This document shows positions 1-10,217 of a DNA stretch of 64,000 nucleotides, in pieces. Position numbers and translations under genes: made by a program. The first letter of the stretch is position 1; every line of letters starts with the position of its first letter. The notes beneath the pieces are model-generated. The model saw only the letters and a list, made by a program, of their open reading frames with translations, did no database searches and had not been told where the DNA came from. The DNA comes from Rubrivivax sp. (GTDB lineage Bacteria > Pseudomonadota > Gammaproteobacteria > Burkholderiales > Burkholderiaceae_C), in NCBI GenBank assembly GCA_022842595.1, contig JALHPF010000018.1, forward strand, positions 1 to 64,000. Direction: 5' to 3'.

Positions 1-208
1 CCCGCGGCCCTCGCGCGCAGCGCGAATCAACCTCTGACTCGCCGCAGGTGTTTGAGCGCAGTGAGCGCAGCGAACGCAGCGAGTTCGGCGGCGGGGCCGC
101 GGGACCGAGCACCGCAGGGGAGCCGGAGCGCCAGCGAAGGCCGCCGAGGATAAGCGCCACAGCCAGCCCCAGCCCGCCTTTGCAGAGGGACCAACCAGGC
201 AAGAAACG
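1..208 (-). repeat. Dispersed repeat, copy 1 (probably cut by the window edge)
   Basis: The reverse complement of this stretch matches 58683-58956 almost base for base, including the shared blocks GGCGGGCTGGGGCTGGCTG and GAGTCAGAGGTTGA. It lacks the roughly 70-base insert of the other copy. The next bases share the 16-mer CGACCGCAAAGGGCCG (211-226) with 59226-59241. The short open frame at 48-245 is Arg/Glu/Ser-rich, resembles no protein, and is read as repeat sequence. The whole gap before the MCP gene (1-282) holds nothing else I can identify. Confidence 0.8.
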
Positions 209-282
209 AACGACCGCAAAGGGCCGCAAGCAGCAGTACGTCTGAGCCTCCCGTGTGACCGGAATGGCTCGAAACTGTCTGG

Positions 283-1839
283 CTAACTCGCCACGGAAAC
301 GGCCGTACCCAGCTGGAACCGCCCGAGCACCGAACCCAGCCGTGCGGCCTGTTCCTTGAGGCTTTCCGCGGCTGCGGCGCTTTGTTCGACCAGCGCCGCG
401 TTCTGCTGCGTCACCTGGTCCAGATTGCCGACGGCGCCATTGACCTGCCCGATGCCGCTGCTCTGTTCGGCCGTGGCGCTGCTGATCTCGGCAATGATGT
501 CCGAGACCCGCTGCACGCTGTTGACGATCTCGACCATGGTGTCGCCGGCGTTCCGTACTTGGCGGGTACCACCTTCTACCTTCTCGACGCTGGCTTGGAT
601 CAGGGTCTTGATCTCGCGGGCTGCGGCGGCGCTGCGCTGCGCCAGGCTGCGCACCTCGCCGGCCACCACCGCGAAACCACGGCCCTGTTCGCCGGCACGG
701 GCGGCCTCGACCGCCGCGTTAAGCGCCAGGATGTTGGTCTGGAAGGCAATGCCGTCGATGGTGCCGATGATGTCGGCGATGCGATGGCTGCTCGAGTTGA
801 TCTCGCCCATCGTCCGGATGACCTGCTGCACGGCCTCGCCGCCGCGCTGGGCCACGTTGCTGGCGGTGCCGGCCAGCTGGTTGGCGGTGACGGCGCTTGC
901 TGCGGTCTGGGTCACGGTACCGGTCAGCTGCACCATCGAACTGGCAGTCTGCTGCAGGCTGCCGGCGGCCTGTTCGGTGCGCTGGCTGAGGTCGATGTTG
1001 CCGCTGGCGATCTCATCGGCGGCGGTGCGGATGCTGTCGGTGGCCTGGCGGACGGTCTGCAGCGATTCCCGCAGATGCTCCAGCATCTTGCCCGTGCTGC
1101 GCAACAGGTCGCCGATCTCGTCGGCGCGGGTACTGCCCACCGTCTGCGTCAGGTTGCCGGCAGCAACTTCCTGGCTGGCGCGCACGGCCTGCCGGATGTC
1201 GCGCACGATGCGGCGCTGCAGTTTCCAGCCGAAACCCAGTGCCGCCAGAGTGGCCAGGGCCCCCAGCGCGCCGAGCGCCAGGGTCAGGCCGAGAGCCTTG
1301 CGGGCTGTCGATGCCACGAATTCGTCGCGCAGGGTCTGCTTGCGCTCCAGCACCGTCTGAACCGACTTGCGCAATTCTCCGAAAGTGGCTTCGGCCGACT
1401 TCATGGCGCCCACGCCCATGTTGATGTCGACGGCCGTCAGCTCCAGCGCCTTGTCGATCTGGCCGCGGTACTTCTCGGTGTGCGCCGCCACCGCGGCGAC
1501 GCCGGTGCTCAGGGCCTCGTCGCCGCCGGATTCGGCCGCCATCCCGGCCACCACACGTTGCACGCCATCGAGCTGCGTGCCCACGTCCGCGCGGAAGGTT
1601 TTCAGTTCGTTCTCGCCGATCGAATCCGCAATGGCCTGCGTGCGGTAGACGCTGGCGTGGATGTCGGCCAGCTGTTCCTTGGTCGAAGAGGCCACGGACA
1701 GACTCTGGATGTCGGACTTGAAGTTGCCGTGGGCGGCCTGGGTGTCACGATGCTGCAGCACCGTCGACAGCGTGCCCGTGGCCACCGCGACCAGCGCCGT
1801 GAGCAGGGGTGCAACCAGCAATTGCGCGGCCAGTTTCAT
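283..1839 (-). CDS. Methyl-accepting chemotaxis protein, 518 aa
   Basis: Inner-membrane chemoreceptor signalling to CheA/CheW. The N-terminal membrane segment covers about residues 5-25. A roughly 150-residue periplasmic helical region of four-helix-bundle type follows, then a second membrane segment at about 183-205, a HAMP linker, and the long cytoplasmic coiled coil with the conserved hairpin tip ([20 protein letters not shown]). It ends in AVSVAS and so lacks a CheR-docking pentapeptide. It starts 19 bases downstream of the Cache-protein gene and is probably co-transcribed with it. The ligand cannot be inferred. Confidence 0.95.
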   Translation of the reverse strand: MKLAAQLLVAPLLTALVAVATGTLSTVLQHRDTQAAHGNFKSDIQSLSVASSTKEQLADIHASVYRTQAIADSIGENELKTFRADVGTQLDGVQRVVAGMAAESGGDEALSTGVAAVAAHTEKYRGQIDKALELTAVDINMGVGAMKSAEATFGELRKSVQTVLERKQTLRDEFVASTARKALGLTLALGALGALATLAALGFGWKLQRRIVRDIRQAVRASQEVAAGNLTQTVGSTRADEIGDLLRSTGKMLEHLRESLQTVRQATDSIRTAADEIASGNIDLSQRTEQAAGSLQQTASSMVQLTGTVTQTAASAVTANQLAGTASNVAQRGGEAVQQVIRTMGEINSSSHRIADIIGTIDGIAFQTNILALNAAVEAARAGEQGRGFAVVAGEVRSLAQRSAAAAREIKTLIQASVEKVEGGTRQVRNAGDTMVEIVNSVQRVSDIIAEISSATAEQSSGIGQVNGAVGNLDQVTQQNAALVEQSAAAAESLKEQAARLGSVLGRFQLGTAVSVAS

Positions 1840-1858
1840 GGATGGGTCGATTCAGGGT

Positions 1859-2332
1859 TCAGGGGTACACGCCGCCGCAGACCGCGGTTTCCGCCAGCTT
1901 CTCGCAGTACATCACCTTGGGCTCGATCTTCTTGGTCACCGGGTTGGTGAACTTGTATTCCTGCCAGGCGCCGGTGGGCTTGGCCTTGACCATCGCCACA
2001 CGTTCCTTGACGAAGAACTTGCCGTCGATGTCGGTCAGCTCGATGAGGTCCTTGCCCACCTGCTTGGCATTGGCGCCGTGGGCCAGGCACTTGCCGTCGA
2101 GGCCGTAGACCACGAGGTACAGGTCGCGGTCGATGAACTGCGGGTCTTTCGCGGTGAACGCCGCATAGCCCTTGTCGGCGCCGTTGGCCTTGATGAAGGC
2201 GATGCCTTTCTTGACCATGGCGACGGCGTCGTCCTTGGTGGCGTCGGTGCTGGCCAGGGCCGGGGCGGCCAGGCAGGACAGGGCCAGCGCGATGCCGACG
2301 AACAGTGGGAGATGGGGGATGCGGTGGGTCAT
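1859..2332 (-). CDS. Secreted single-Cache domain protein, 157 aa
   Basis: A signal peptide (about residues 1-24, ending LAAPALA) is followed by a small Cache-type sensor fold with the typical GKCLAHG and GKDLIELTDIDG segments. The protein has no transmembrane or output domain. I chose ATG at 2332 because GGAG lies 8-9 bases upstream; the open frame extends further but without signal-peptide logic. It sits directly upstream of an MCP gene in the same orientation, so it may be a periplasmic ligand-binding partner of that receptor. The partner role is inference; the Cache family call is from sequence. Confidence 0.85.
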   Translation of the reverse strand: MTHRIPHLPLFVGIALALSCLAAPALASTDATKDDAVAMVKKGIAFIKANGADKGYAAFTAKDPQFIDRDLYLVVYGLDGKCLAHGANAKQVGKDLIELTDIDGKFFVKERVAMVKAKPTGAWQEYKFTNPVTKKIEPKVMYCEKLAETAVCGGVYP

Positions 2333-2434
2333 GGGCTTGCTCCGGTTGGGTCTCTTCATTTCGACACCATTGAAACCCGACTTAAGCATTGCCAACAGGC
2401 CGAACAGCCGGGGAAAACGGCCACCGCAAACGAC

Positions 2435-2459
2435 GACGCCGCGGTCGGGCCGCGGCGTC
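2435..2459 (-). terminator. Hairpin terminator after cheW
   Basis: A perfect 10-bp stem (GACGCCGCGG / CCGCGGCGTC) with a 5-base loop begins 22 bases after the cheW stop in the leftward direction. A short, imperfect T-rich run follows. It separates the che genes from the Cache/MCP pair. Confidence 0.6.
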
Positions 2460-2481
2460 TGCATCGGGGGAGTCGAGCGCC

Positions 2482-3081
2482 TCAGTGGTTGATCAGGCCC
2501 ATCTCGGCGCTGCTCATCAGGGCTTCGATGTCCATCAGGATCAGCATGCGTTCCTTGTCGACGCTGGCTCCTTCGCCCTGGCCCTGGCCTTGGCCCTGAC
2601 CGTTCCTGATGGTGCCGATGCCGGTGATGAAGCTGGCGTCGATGCTCGAATTCATCTCCGGCGCGGGCTTGATGTTGTCGCGGCTGAGCTCCAGCACGTC
2701 GGACACGGAATCGACGACGGCGCCCACCACCCGGCCCCTGACGTTCAGCACCACGACGACGGTGAAGCCGTTGTATTCCACCTTCTCGCAGCCCAGCTTC
2801 AGGCGCAGGTCGATGATCGGAACGATGACGCCGCGCAGGTTGACCACGCCCTTGATGAACGAAGGCGCATTGGCGATGCGGGTGGGCGGTTCGTAGGAGC
2901 GGATTTCCTGCACCCGCAGGATGTCGATGCCGTATTCCTCTTCGCCCAGGCGGAAGGTCAGGAACTCGCCGCCGGCCGAGGCGGCCTGGCCGGAGGCGGC
3001 CGCGCCGTGGGCGCCGCGGGCAGTGGCTTCACGTGCGCCGTCGGCGCGGGAAGTGGTGGGGGCTTCGGCGATCATGTCCAT
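2482..3081 (-). CDS. cheW: Chemotaxis adaptor CheW, 199 aa
   Basis: Scaffold protein linking MCPs to CheA. The CheW SH3-like fold covers about residues 38-190 ([42 protein letters not shown] read in part). The N-terminal ~35 residues are a low-complexity Ala/Gly-rich extension. Between the usual FITGIG and RMLILMDIE elements sits an inserted [11 protein letters not shown] stretch that most CheW proteins lack. Start ATG at 3081 has GAGGATC upstream. It is the last gene of the leftward che operon before a hairpin terminator. Confidence 0.95.
   Translation of the reverse strand: MDMIAEAPTTSRADGAREATARGAHGAAASGQAASAGGEFLTFRLGEEEYGIDILRVQEIRSYEPPTRIANAPSFIKGVVNLRGVIVPIIDLRLKLGCEKVEYNGFTVVVVLNVRGRVVGAVVDSVSDVLELSRDNIKPAPEMNSSIDASFITGIGTIRNGQGQGQGQGEGASVDKERMLILMDIEALMSSAEMGLINH
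2575..2598. repeat. In-frame hexanucleotide repeat inside cheW
   Basis: Four near-perfect copies of GCCCTG/GGCCCT-type hexamers encode the alternating Gly-Gln stretch in CheW. A gain or loss of units would keep the frame but change loop length. Confidence 0.75.
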
Positions 3082-3177
3082 GGTGGGATCCTCAAGCGGT
3101 GACGCTGTTGTTCAGGGGTTGTCGGCAGTGCCGGCTCGATCTGTAGGGCTGCGATGGCGCGCTGTGCGCAGTCCGGT

Positions 3178-4983
3178 TCAGAAGGTCTCCCAGTCGCCGT
3201 CGGCGGGTGCCGCGGCTGCTGCGGCAGCGCGTGGGGCTGGCGCGGCCGGGGCGGTGCTGGCAGCCGGCGCCGCCGATGACGAACCGGCGGGCTTGGCGGC
3301 CAGCGGCTTCTTCACCTGCGCGATGAGCTTGCTCGTCACGGTCTTGGGGCTGGCGGGCGGGGATGACGGTGCCTTGCGCACCACCGGGCTGGCGGCAGCG
3401 GCCGGGCTGCTGCGCTTGTTGCTGTCGCCAGCGGCCAGGCGGAAGGTGGCGACCACGCCGCTGAGCGTGCGCGACTGTTCGGCCAGGCTCTCTGCGGCAG
3501 CGGCGCTTTCCTCGACCAGCGCGGCGTTCTGCTGCGTCATCTGGTCGAGCCCGGCCACGGCCTGGTTCACCTGGCGCAGGCCGGTGGTCTGCTCGGTCGT
3601 CGCGGCGCTGATCTCGCCGATGACGTCGGTGACACGCTGCACGCCGCTGACGATGTCGGTCATGGCGGTGCCGGCGTCCTGCACCAGGCGGGTACCGGTC
3701 TCGACCTTCTCGACGCTGGTCTGGATCAGGGTCTTGATTTCGCGTGCAGCTTCGGCGCTGCGCTGCGCCAGGCTGCGCACCTCGCCGGCCACGACCGCGA
3801 AACCGCGGCCCTGTTCGCCGGCACGTGCGGCCTCGACCGCGGCGTTCAGCGCCAGGATGTTGGTCTGGAAGGCGATGCCGTCGATGGTGCCGATGATGTC
3901 GGCGATGCGGCGGCTGCTGGTGTTGATCTCTTCCATCGTGCTGACGACTTGCGACACGACGCTGCCGCCGTGCTCGGCAGCCTGGCTGGCGCTGGCGGCC
4001 AGCTGGTTGGCGGTGCGTGCGCTGTCGGCCGTCTGGCTGACGGTGGCGGTCAGCTCTTCCAGGCTGCTGGCGGCCTGCTGCAGATTGCTGCTGGTCTGCT
4101 CGGTGCGGCTGGACAGGTCCTGGTTGCCGCTGGCGATCTGCGAGCTTGCGGTACCGATCGAATCGCTGCCGGAGCGCACGTCGCCGACCAGGGTGCGAAG
4201 GGCCTGCTGCATGGCAGCCAGCGAACGCTGCATCTCGGCCATTTCATCGCGGCCTTCGACGGCGATCGTCGTCGACAGGTCGCCGTCGGCGATGTGGCGG
4301 GTGCTGTCGACGGTGCGCGCCAGCGGGATCGTGATCGACCGGGTGATGGCCCAGCCGAAGCCGGCGGCGATCAAGCCGGAAACCACCAGCAGGCCCAGCA
4401 GCATCAGTTCTGCACGTTCGACCTGCCGTTCGAGTTCAGCGGTGCTGTTGGCGACGCGGGCGGTCTGGAAGTCGGCCAGCTTCTCGATCGAGTCGACATA
4501 GGCGGTGGAAGCCGGCAGCAGTGCCGAGGTCAGCAGTTCGTTGGCGCCAGCGGCGTCGCCGGCCTTGAACTTCGCGAGCACCTGGCTGCGGCTGGAGATG
4601 TTGGCCTCGCGCTTGCTGGCGATCGTGGCGAGCAGCGACTTGCCCTCGTCGGAGTCGACCATGTCGCTCAACTCCTTTTGCAGGACGCTGACGCGGGCGG
4701 TGGTTTCCTTCATCGGTTGGGCGAAGAAGTCGGCGACCGCGCCTTCACCGCCGGCCTTGGCGATGGCCAGGGCCCGGTTGGTGTTCAGCTGCACCAGGCC
4801 ACGCCATTCCGCCGCCACTGCCGCCCGGCGCTGGAGCTCGACGGTTTCCTTGTTGGCGGTCCTCACGACCTCCAGCTTTTGCACCATCAGCGCGGCCATC
4901 GCGGCCATCAGCACGATGACGCTCCCGAAACCGAGCGCCAGGCGCGGGCCGATCTTGAATTGGTTGAGTTTCATGGGCTTCAA
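3178..4983 (-). CDS. Methyl-accepting chemotaxis protein with CheR-docking tail, 601 aa
   Basis: Membrane chemoreceptor within the che operon, between cheA and cheW. The first membrane segment is at about 15-35. A periplasmic four-helix-bundle-like domain follows to about 190, then the second segment ([17 protein letters not shown]), HAMP, and a signalling domain with the conserved hairpin. A Pro/Ala-rich flexible linker (about 520-595) leads to the C-terminal DWETF. That matches the NWETF/NWESF-type pentapeptide that tethers CheR/CheB in enteric receptors. No cheR or cheB is present in this window, but the tail implies they exist elsewhere in the genome. Confidence 0.95.
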   Translation of the reverse strand: MKPMKLNQFKIGPRLALGFGSVIVLMAAMAALMVQKLEVVRTANKETVELQRRAAVAAEWRGLVQLNTNRALAIAKAGGEGAVADFFAQPMKETTARVSVLQKELSDMVDSDEGKSLLATIASKREANISSRSQVLAKFKAGDAAGANELLTSALLPASTAYVDSIEKLADFQTARVANSTAELERQVERAELMLLGLLVVSGLIAAGFGWAITRSITIPLARTVDSTRHIADGDLSTTIAVEGRDEMAEMQRSLAAMQQALRTLVGDVRSGSDSIGTASSQIASGNQDLSSRTEQTSSNLQQAASSLEELTATVSQTADSARTANQLAASASQAAEHGGSVVSQVVSTMEEINTSSRRIADIIGTIDGIAFQTNILALNAAVEAARAGEQGRGFAVVAGEVRSLAQRSAEAAREIKTLIQTSVEKVETGTRLVQDAGTAMTDIVSGVQRVTDVIGEISAATTEQTTGLRQVNQAVAGLDQMTQQNAALVEESAAAAESLAEQSRTLSGVVATFRLAAGDSNKRSSPAAAASPVVRKAPSSPPASPKTVTSKLIAQVKKPLAAKPAGSSSAAPAASTAPAAPAPRAAAAAAAPADGDWETF

Positions 4984-5029
4984 TCTTTCGTAGGGTTCTG
5001 TATGAGGTGGCCAGGGTGGGGCACTGTGC

Positions 5030-7165
5030 TCAATGTCGCGACTGCCGGATGAGCGAGCCGATGTCCAGGATCAGGGCCACACGCCCGTCGCCCATGATCG
5101 TGGCGCCAGAGATGTCGGGCACCTTGCGGTAGTTGCTCTCGAGGTTCTTCACCACCACCTGCTGCTGGCCCAGCAATTCGTCGACGAGCAGGGCCACGCG
5201 CCCGCCCTCGGCCTCGACCACCACCATGATGTTGGTCGTCTTGTCGAAGTCGAATCGCGGCACGCCGAAGACCTTCTCGAGGTCGACCACGGGCATGTAT
5301 TCGTCGCGCACGTCGACGACGCGGCCGCTGCCGCCGATCGTCTTGACCATGCCCGGCTGCACCTGGAACGACTCGACCACGCTCGACAGCGGCAGGATGT
5401 AGACCTCTTCGCCCACGCCCACGCTCATGCCGTCCATGATGGCCAGCGTCAGCGGCAGGCGCACGCGCACCGTCATGCCATAGCCTTCGGCGCTGTCGAT
5501 TTCGACCGTGCCGCCGAGTGCGGTGATGTTCTTCTTCACCACGTCCATGCCGACACCGCGGCCACTGACGTCGGTGACGACGTCGGCGGTGCTGAAGCCG
5601 GGCGCGAAGATCAGGCCGTAGACCTCGGAATCGCTCATCGAGTCCGGGGCCTCGATGCCGCGTTCGCGCGCTTTCGCCAGCAGCTTGGCGCGGTTCAGGC
5701 CCTTGCCGTCGTCGCGCACCTCGATGACGATGCTGCCGCCCTGGTGGCTGGCAATCAGCGTGATCGTGCCCTGCTCGGGCTTGCCCTTGGCCATGCGCTC
5801 GGCCGGCATCTCGATGCCGTGGTCGCAGCTGTTGCGCACCAGGTGGGTCAGCGGGTCGGTGATCTTTTCCACCAGGCCCTTGTCGAGCTCGGTGGCTTCG
5901 CCCACCTGCACCAGTTCGACCTTCTTGCCGAGCTTGGTCGCCAGGTCGCGCAGCATGCGCGGAAACCTGTTGAAGACGAGCGACATCGGAATCATCCGGA
6001 TCGACATCACCGCTTCCTGCAGGTCGCGGGTGTTGCGCTCCAGGTCGGCCAGACCGCTGGCGAACTGCGCCAGCTGCTGGTCGGCCGCGCCGTCGATGCC
6101 CTTGCCGTTCTGCGACAGCATGGCCTGGGTGATGACGAGTTCACCGACCAGGTTGATGAGCTGGTCGACCTTTTCGACCGAAACGCGCAGCGTGCTCGAC
6201 TCGGGTGCGGCCACGGCAGCGGCGGGTTTCTCGGCGCGGGCTGCGGCGGCACGCACGGGCGCTGCTTCCACGGCCACCGGTGCGGCGGCTGCGGGTGCCG
6301 CGGGTGCGCCATCGACGGGCGCGCCGGGGGCGTTGTCGAAGAAGCCGTAGCCCAGGTCGGCGGCCGGGGCAGGCGTGGCGGCCGGTGCGCCGGGTGCGCC
6401 GTCGTGGAAGCCGTAGCCGGGTGTCAGGGGCTGCAGCTGCACGTGTTCACGCGCCACATGGAACGTGAACAGGTCGAGCAGGTCGTTGTCGCTGGACGCG
6501 GTGACGACCTTGAAACGGCGCATGCCGTCGGCCGGGCGGCCGGCGTCCAGCGGCTCGATCGTGCCCAGGTCGGTGATTTCCTTGAACAGGTCCACCAGGT
6601 TGTCGGCCAAAGCCGGGTCCTGCAGCGGGCCCACGGTCAGTTCCAGCTGACGTGCGCCCTTGGGGGCGGGGGGTGCGGCCGGCGTGGCGGCCGCCGGGGC
6701 CGGTGCCGCCGGGCTGGCGGCCGGCTTGCTGACCACCGGCGCCGTGCCTTCGACCTGGGCGCGGATGGTGGTGAGCAGTTCGCTCGTGTCCACGGCATCG
6801 GCGCCGTTGCCCTGGTGGCGGCCGAGCATGGCCTTGAGCGCGTCGCCGCTGGCCAGCAGCACGTCGACCATGGCCGCGGTCGGCGCCAGTTCGCGGCGAC
6901 GCAGCTTGTCGAGCAGCGTTTCCATCTGGTGCGTCAACTCGGCCACGTCGTTGAAGCCGAAGGTGGCGGCGCCGCCCTTCACCGAATGGGCGCAGCGGAA
7001 GATGGCGTTGAGCTCTTCCTCGTCGGCACTGTCGATGTCCAGATTCAGGAGCATCTGCTCCATCGTGTCCAGGTTCTCGCCGGCTTCCTCGAAGAAGACC
7101 TGGAAGAACTGGCTCAGGTCGATGCCGGCCGCCTGGCTGGCGGATTCGGTATTCATGTCAGCCAT
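5030..7165 (-). CDS. cheA: Chemotaxis histidine kinase CheA, 711 aa
   Basis: Receptor-coupled kinase that phosphorylates CheY and CheB. The Hpt domain has the phospho-acceptor His60 in [15 protein letters not shown] Pro/Ala-rich linker and a P2-like region follow, then the dimerisation helices, the ATPase N-box ([14 protein letters not shown]) and G-box ([14 protein letters not shown]), and a C-terminal CheW-like domain ([16 protein letters not shown] onward). Length and domain order are normal for the family. It lies 31 bases downstream of cheY and upstream of the operon MCP. Confidence 0.97.
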   Translation of the reverse strand: MADMNTESASQAAGIDLSQFFQVFFEEAGENLDTMEQMLLNLDIDSADEEELNAIFRCAHSVKGGAATFGFNDVAELTHQMETLLDKLRRRELAPTAAMVDVLLASGDALKAMLGRHQGNGADAVDTSELLTTIRAQVEGTAPVVSKPAASPAAPAPAAATPAAPPAPKGARQLELTVGPLQDPALADNLVDLFKEITDLGTIEPLDAGRPADGMRRFKVVTASSDNDLLDLFTFHVAREHVQLQPLTPGYGFHDGAPGAPAATPAPAADLGYGFFDNAPGAPVDGAPAAPAAAAPVAVEAAPVRAAAARAEKPAAAVAAPESSTLRVSVEKVDQLINLVGELVITQAMLSQNGKGIDGAADQQLAQFASGLADLERNTRDLQEAVMSIRMIPMSLVFNRFPRMLRDLATKLGKKVELVQVGEATELDKGLVEKITDPLTHLVRNSCDHGIEMPAERMAKGKPEQGTITLIASHQGGSIVIEVRDDGKGLNRAKLLAKARERGIEAPDSMSDSEVYGLIFAPGFSTADVVTDVSGRGVGMDVVKKNITALGGTVEIDSAEGYGMTVRVRLPLTLAIMDGMSVGVGEEVYILPLSSVVESFQVQPGMVKTIGGSGRVVDVRDEYMPVVDLEKVFGVPRFDFDKTTNIMVVVEAEGGRVALLVDELLGQQQVVVKNLESNYRKVPDISGATIMGDGRVALILDIGSLIRQSRH

Positions 7166-7196
7166 CGCGGGCCTTTCAGAGTTCTTTTTGTGCGGT

Positions 7197-7559
7197 TCAG
7201 CGGATGACCTTGCCGATCACTTCCACCAGCTTGGCCGGGTCGAAGGGCTTCACCAGCCAGCCGGTGGCGCCTGCGGCGCGGCCGGCCTGCTTCATCTGGT
7301 CCGAGCTTTCGGTGGTCAGGATGAGGATCGGCGTGGCCTTGAACTTGGGGTTCTCGCGCAGCTTCTTCGTCAGGCTGATGCCGTCCATGCGGGGCATGTT
7401 CTGGTCGGTCAGCACCAGGTTGAAGTCGCGGCTGTTGGCCTTCTCGTAGGCATCCTGGCCGTCCACGGCCTCGACGACGTTGAAACCAGCGTTCTTCAGC
7501 GTGAAGGAGACCATCTGGCGCATGGAGGCGCTGTCGTCAACGGCAAGGATCGAGTGCAT
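7197..7559 (-). CDS. cheY: Chemotaxis response regulator CheY, 120 aa
   Basis: Single receiver domain without an output domain. It has the acidic pair in VDDS, phospho-acceptor Asp52 (LTDQNMPRMDG), the conserved Thr (ILTTESS) and Lys (VKPFDP). Its place between the cheZ-like gene and cheA supports the flagellar-motor CheY role rather than a generic receiver. Confidence 0.95.
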   Translation of the reverse strand: MHSILAVDDSASMRQMVSFTLKNAGFNVVEAVDGQDAYEKANSRDFNLVLTDQNMPRMDGISLTKKLRENPKFKATPILILTTESSDQMKQAGRAAGATGWLVKPFDPAKLVEVIGKVIR

Positions 7560-7637
7560 GGCGGTTTCTTTCTGGGGCAGTGAGCGGGGCAGTGGCGAAT
7601 TCGGGGCTTGGGCTTCGGCGTGGAACTGAAGCTCGGG

Positions 7638-8099
7638 TCAGAACAGGTCGACGGAACCGGCGTCCATCTCGTCCTGGGTGACCGGGTTCGGACGCAGGGG
7701 CAGGGTCTCGATCACGGCTTCGCCGTCTTCGTCGCCGGCAAAGGCCTCGTTCGCCAGTCGGTCGGCGCAGTTGCGCAGGCGTCGGGTGGTGTGGGCGATC
7801 AGCTGGCTGGCCATGTCCTGGAACTGCAGCGCGGTGATCGCGCCGCCCAGGGTCTGGCGCGCGTCGGCCAGGGTTTGCGGGTGGGCGCTGGTCGCGCCTT
7901 CCAGCTGGCGCAGGGCGGCTTCCAGGTGCGCGGTGGCGTCTGTGAAGTGGCCCATCAGGGCCTGGCTGGCGTCGTCCAGGAGCCGTTGCAGGCGTTCCAG
8001 GTCGTTGCTGGCCACCATCAGGTGGTCCTGCAAGTCGGCCGCGGTGGCCAGCGGCATGCCTGGCGCGGGCGGCTGCGGGGGTGCTTCCTGAACGAGCAT
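7638..8099 (-). CDS. CheZ-like chemotaxis protein, 153 aa
   Basis: First gene of the leftward che operon. It is mostly helical. Two features recall the CheY-phosphatase CheZ: the segment ALQFQDMASQLI, where CheZ carries its catalytic Asp/Gln helix, and a short acidic-hydrophobic C-terminal tail ending GSVDLF, where CheZ binds CheY through its last residues. It is shorter than enterobacterial CheZ (about 210 aa). I chose ATG at 8099, 6 bases after AGGAG; a TTG one codon earlier is possible but too close to that site. The phosphatase function is inferred. Confidence 0.65.
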   Translation of the reverse strand: MLVQEAPPQPPAPGMPLATAADLQDHLMVASNDLERLQRLLDDASQALMGHFTDATAHLEAALRQLEGATSAHPQTLADARQTLGGAITALQFQDMASQLIAHTTRRLRNCADRLANEAFAGDEDGEAVIETLPLRPNPVTQDEMDAGSVDLF

Positions 8100-8174
8100 C
8101 AAGGCTCCTGTGGCGGGGCGCGCGGGCCGGCCTCATGCCGGATTCCTTTCGCCCACAGATTGGGTGTCAGTCCA

Positions 8175-8182
8175 TTTTCGGC
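8175..8182 (-). promoter_or_regulatory. Candidate sigma-28 -10 element for the che operon
   Basis: Read leftward, GCCGAAAA differs by one base from the FliA -10 consensus GCCGATAA. A TCAA block lies 16 bases further upstream. It sits about 75 bases before the cheZ-like start. The -35 match is weak. Confidence 0.3.
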
Positions 8183-8279
8183 AGCCAACCCGCATTCATT
8201 GAGCGAAAGATGCGGCGAAAGCGGCCGCTTTTTGTGCCGGGCGGGGTGGGCGCCGTTGCTGCCTTGTCATACTGCCGGC

Positions 8280-9497
8280 ATGACTGGCCCTGAACTGCGA
8301 CGCCCCGTGCGTGTGCTGCATCTCGAGGATTGCGAACCCGACCACGCCCTGGCACTGGCCCATCTGCAGCGCGCCGGGCTGGTGGTGGAAGCCACCCGCA
8401 TCGAGTCGCGCAGCGAATTCGAAGCCGCGCTCGCCCGGCCCTGGGACGTGGTGCTCTCGGACTACCACCTGCCAGGCTTCACCGGCATCGACGCGCTGCA
8501 GATCCTGCGCGAACACCGCCGGCCCGACGGCACGCCGGCCGACCTGCCGCCTTTCATCCTGGTGTCGGGCCAGATCGGCGAGGACACCGCCGTGGAAGCC
8601 ATGCGCAACGGCGCCAGCGACTATCTGCTGAAGAACAACCTGGCGCGCCTGGCCCCGGCCATGGAACACGCCATCGCCGCGGCCGAAGGCCAGCGTGCGC
8701 GGCGTGCCGCCGACCGTGAACTGCAGGCCTCGCGGGCGCAGCTCTCGGCCCTGGCCCAGCATCTGCAGACCAGCGTCGAAGCCGAACGCCACGCGATTTC
8801 ACGCGAGATCCACGACGATGTCGGCGGTTCGCTCACCGCACTGAAGTTCGAACTGGACTGGGTGCGCAGAAATACCGCTGGCGCCAGCGGCCTGCCGGCC
8901 GAACTGCCGGCACGCCTGCACAGCGCCCTGGACCTGGTGACGCACGCCATCGAAGCCAGCCAGCGAATCATGCAGAACCTGCGCCCGGCCATCCTGGAAC
9001 AGGGCCTGGTGGCGGCGCTGCAGTGGATGTGCAACGCCTTCGAGAAGCGCACCGGCATCGGCTGCGAACTTCGTGTGTCGGCCACCATGCAGCCGTCCGC
9101 CGACGGCGTGCGCCGGGCGCTGCCGCCGGGCGTGGCGCTGGTGGCCTACCGCACGGCGCAGGAAGCGCTTACCAACGTCAGCAAACACGCGCAGGCCAGC
9201 CAGGTGGTCGTCGACGTGTCGGCCAGCGCGGGTGTGCTGAGCCTTGAAATCAGCGACAACGGCCGCGGCCTGTCGCCCGGCGCGCTGGCCAAGGCCCAGA
9301 GCTTCGGCATCCGCGGCCTGCACGAGCGTGCTTCCACCGTCGGCGGCTGGGTCGACCTGGGCAGCGGGCCTGCCGGCACGACCCTGATCCTGTCGGTACC
9401 GCTGGGCGCCCGCGAACCCGGCGCCATCCCGGCAACGCCACCAGGCCAGCCCAAGGCCGAGGACGACGAGGCCGAGGCCTGGTCGACTCGCTATTGA
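8280..9497 (+). CDS. Receiver-histidine kinase hybrid (NarX/DegS-type), 405 aa
   Basis: Cytoplasmic sensor kinase without membrane segments. The N-terminal receiver has phospho-acceptor Asp61 (LSDYHLPGF). A coiled coil leads to a HisKA_3 domain with the phosphorylated His in ISREIHDDVGGSL, then a HATPase domain (NVSKHAQASQ, ISDNGRGLSPG). It probably takes its input from another kinase through the receiver and passes phosphate to the NarL-type regulator 30 bases downstream. I chose ATG at 8280, where the receiver fold begins; the open frame runs upstream without homology. Confidence 0.9.
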   Translation: MTGPELRRPVRVLHLEDCEPDHALALAHLQRAGLVVEATRIESRSEFEAALARPWDVVLSDYHLPGFTGIDALQILREHRRPDGTPADLPPFILVSGQIGEDTAVEAMRNGASDYLLKNNLARLAPAMEHAIAAAEGQRARRAADRELQASRAQLSALAQHLQTSVEAERHAISREIHDDVGGSLTALKFELDWVRRNTAGASGLPAELPARLHSALDLVTHAIEASQRIMQNLRPAILEQGLVAALQWMCNAFEKRTGIGCELRVSATMQPSADGVRRALPPGVALVAYRTAQEALTNVSKHAQASQVVVDVSASAGVLSLEISDNGRGLSPGALAKAQSFGIRGLHERASTVGGWVDLGSGPAGTTLILSVPLGAREPGAIPATPPGQPKAEDDEAEAWSTRY

Positions 9498-9527
9498 TGA
9501 AGAGCCCCAGACCCGTGTGCACCCTCC

Positions 9528-10217
9528 ATGATTGAAGTCATCCTGTGCGACGACCACGCGCTGATCCGCCGCGGCATCCGCGACACCCTGTCCGACGCGC
9601 CCGACATGAAGGTGGTGGGCGAGGCCGGCGATTACGGCGAACTGCGCTCGCTGATGAGGACGCTCGCCGCCGCCGGCGCCGACGGGCGCACGCCGCCATC
9701 CGACAGCCGCCGCAACGGCCCCTGCGACGTGCTCGTGCTGGACATCAATCTGCCCGGCCGCAGCGGCCTGGACGTGCTGCATGCGCTGAAGGACGAGGGC
9801 AGCGCGGTGAAGGTGCTGGTCGTCAGCATGTACCCGGAAGACCAGTACGCCATCCGCGCGCTGCGCGCCGGGGCCTTTGGTTACGTGAACAAGGGCGGCG
9901 ACCCGCAGCTCATCGTGCAGGCGGTGCGCACCGTGTCGCAGGGCCGCAAGTACGTCACGCCGGAGATCGCGCAGATGCTGGTCGAAAGCCTGACCGCGCC
10001 GACCCACGAAAACGCCCACAACACGCTGAGCGACCGTGAACTGCAGACCCTGGTGCTGATTGCCAGCGGCAAACGCCTGGCCGACATCGCCGAAGCGCTG
10101 ACGCTGAGCCCGAAGACCGTGTCGGTCTACCGGGCGCGTGTGCTCGAGAAGCTGGGCCTGGCGAACAATGCCGAGCTCACGGTGTACGCCATCCGCAACG
10201 GGCTGGTCGGGCAGTGA
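9528..10217 (+). CDS. NarL/FixJ-family response regulator, 229 aa
   Basis: The N-terminal receiver has Asp72 in VLDINLPGRSG, and the C-terminal LuxR-type helix-turn-helix spans about residues 160-225 (LSDRELQTLVLIASG, LSPKTVSVYRARVLEKL). The receiver carries an unusual ~18-residue Gly/Pro/Arg-rich insertion at about 49-66, before the phosphorylated Asp. It pairs with the receiver-kinase upstream. Its stop overlaps the next ATG (TGATG), suggesting coupling to the EgtB-like gene. Confidence 0.92.
   Translation: MIEVILCDDHALIRRGIRDTLSDAPDMKVVGEAGDYGELRSLMRTLAAAGADGRTPPSDSRRNGPCDVLVLDINLPGRSGLDVLHALKDEGSAVKVLVVSMYPEDQYAIRALRAGAFGYVNKGGDPQLIVQAVRTVSQGRKYVTPEIAQMLVESLTAPTHENAHNTLSDRELQTLVLIASGKRLADIAEALTLSPKTVSVYRARVLEKLGLANNAELTVYAIRNGLVGQ

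Noticed and set aside
382..1950. Long plus-strand open frame opposite the first MCP
   Set aside because: Antisense shadow of a high-G+C gene; His/Gly/Asp-rich composition without any motif. Similar shadows opposite cheA, mch, fhcA and others were dropped for the same reason.
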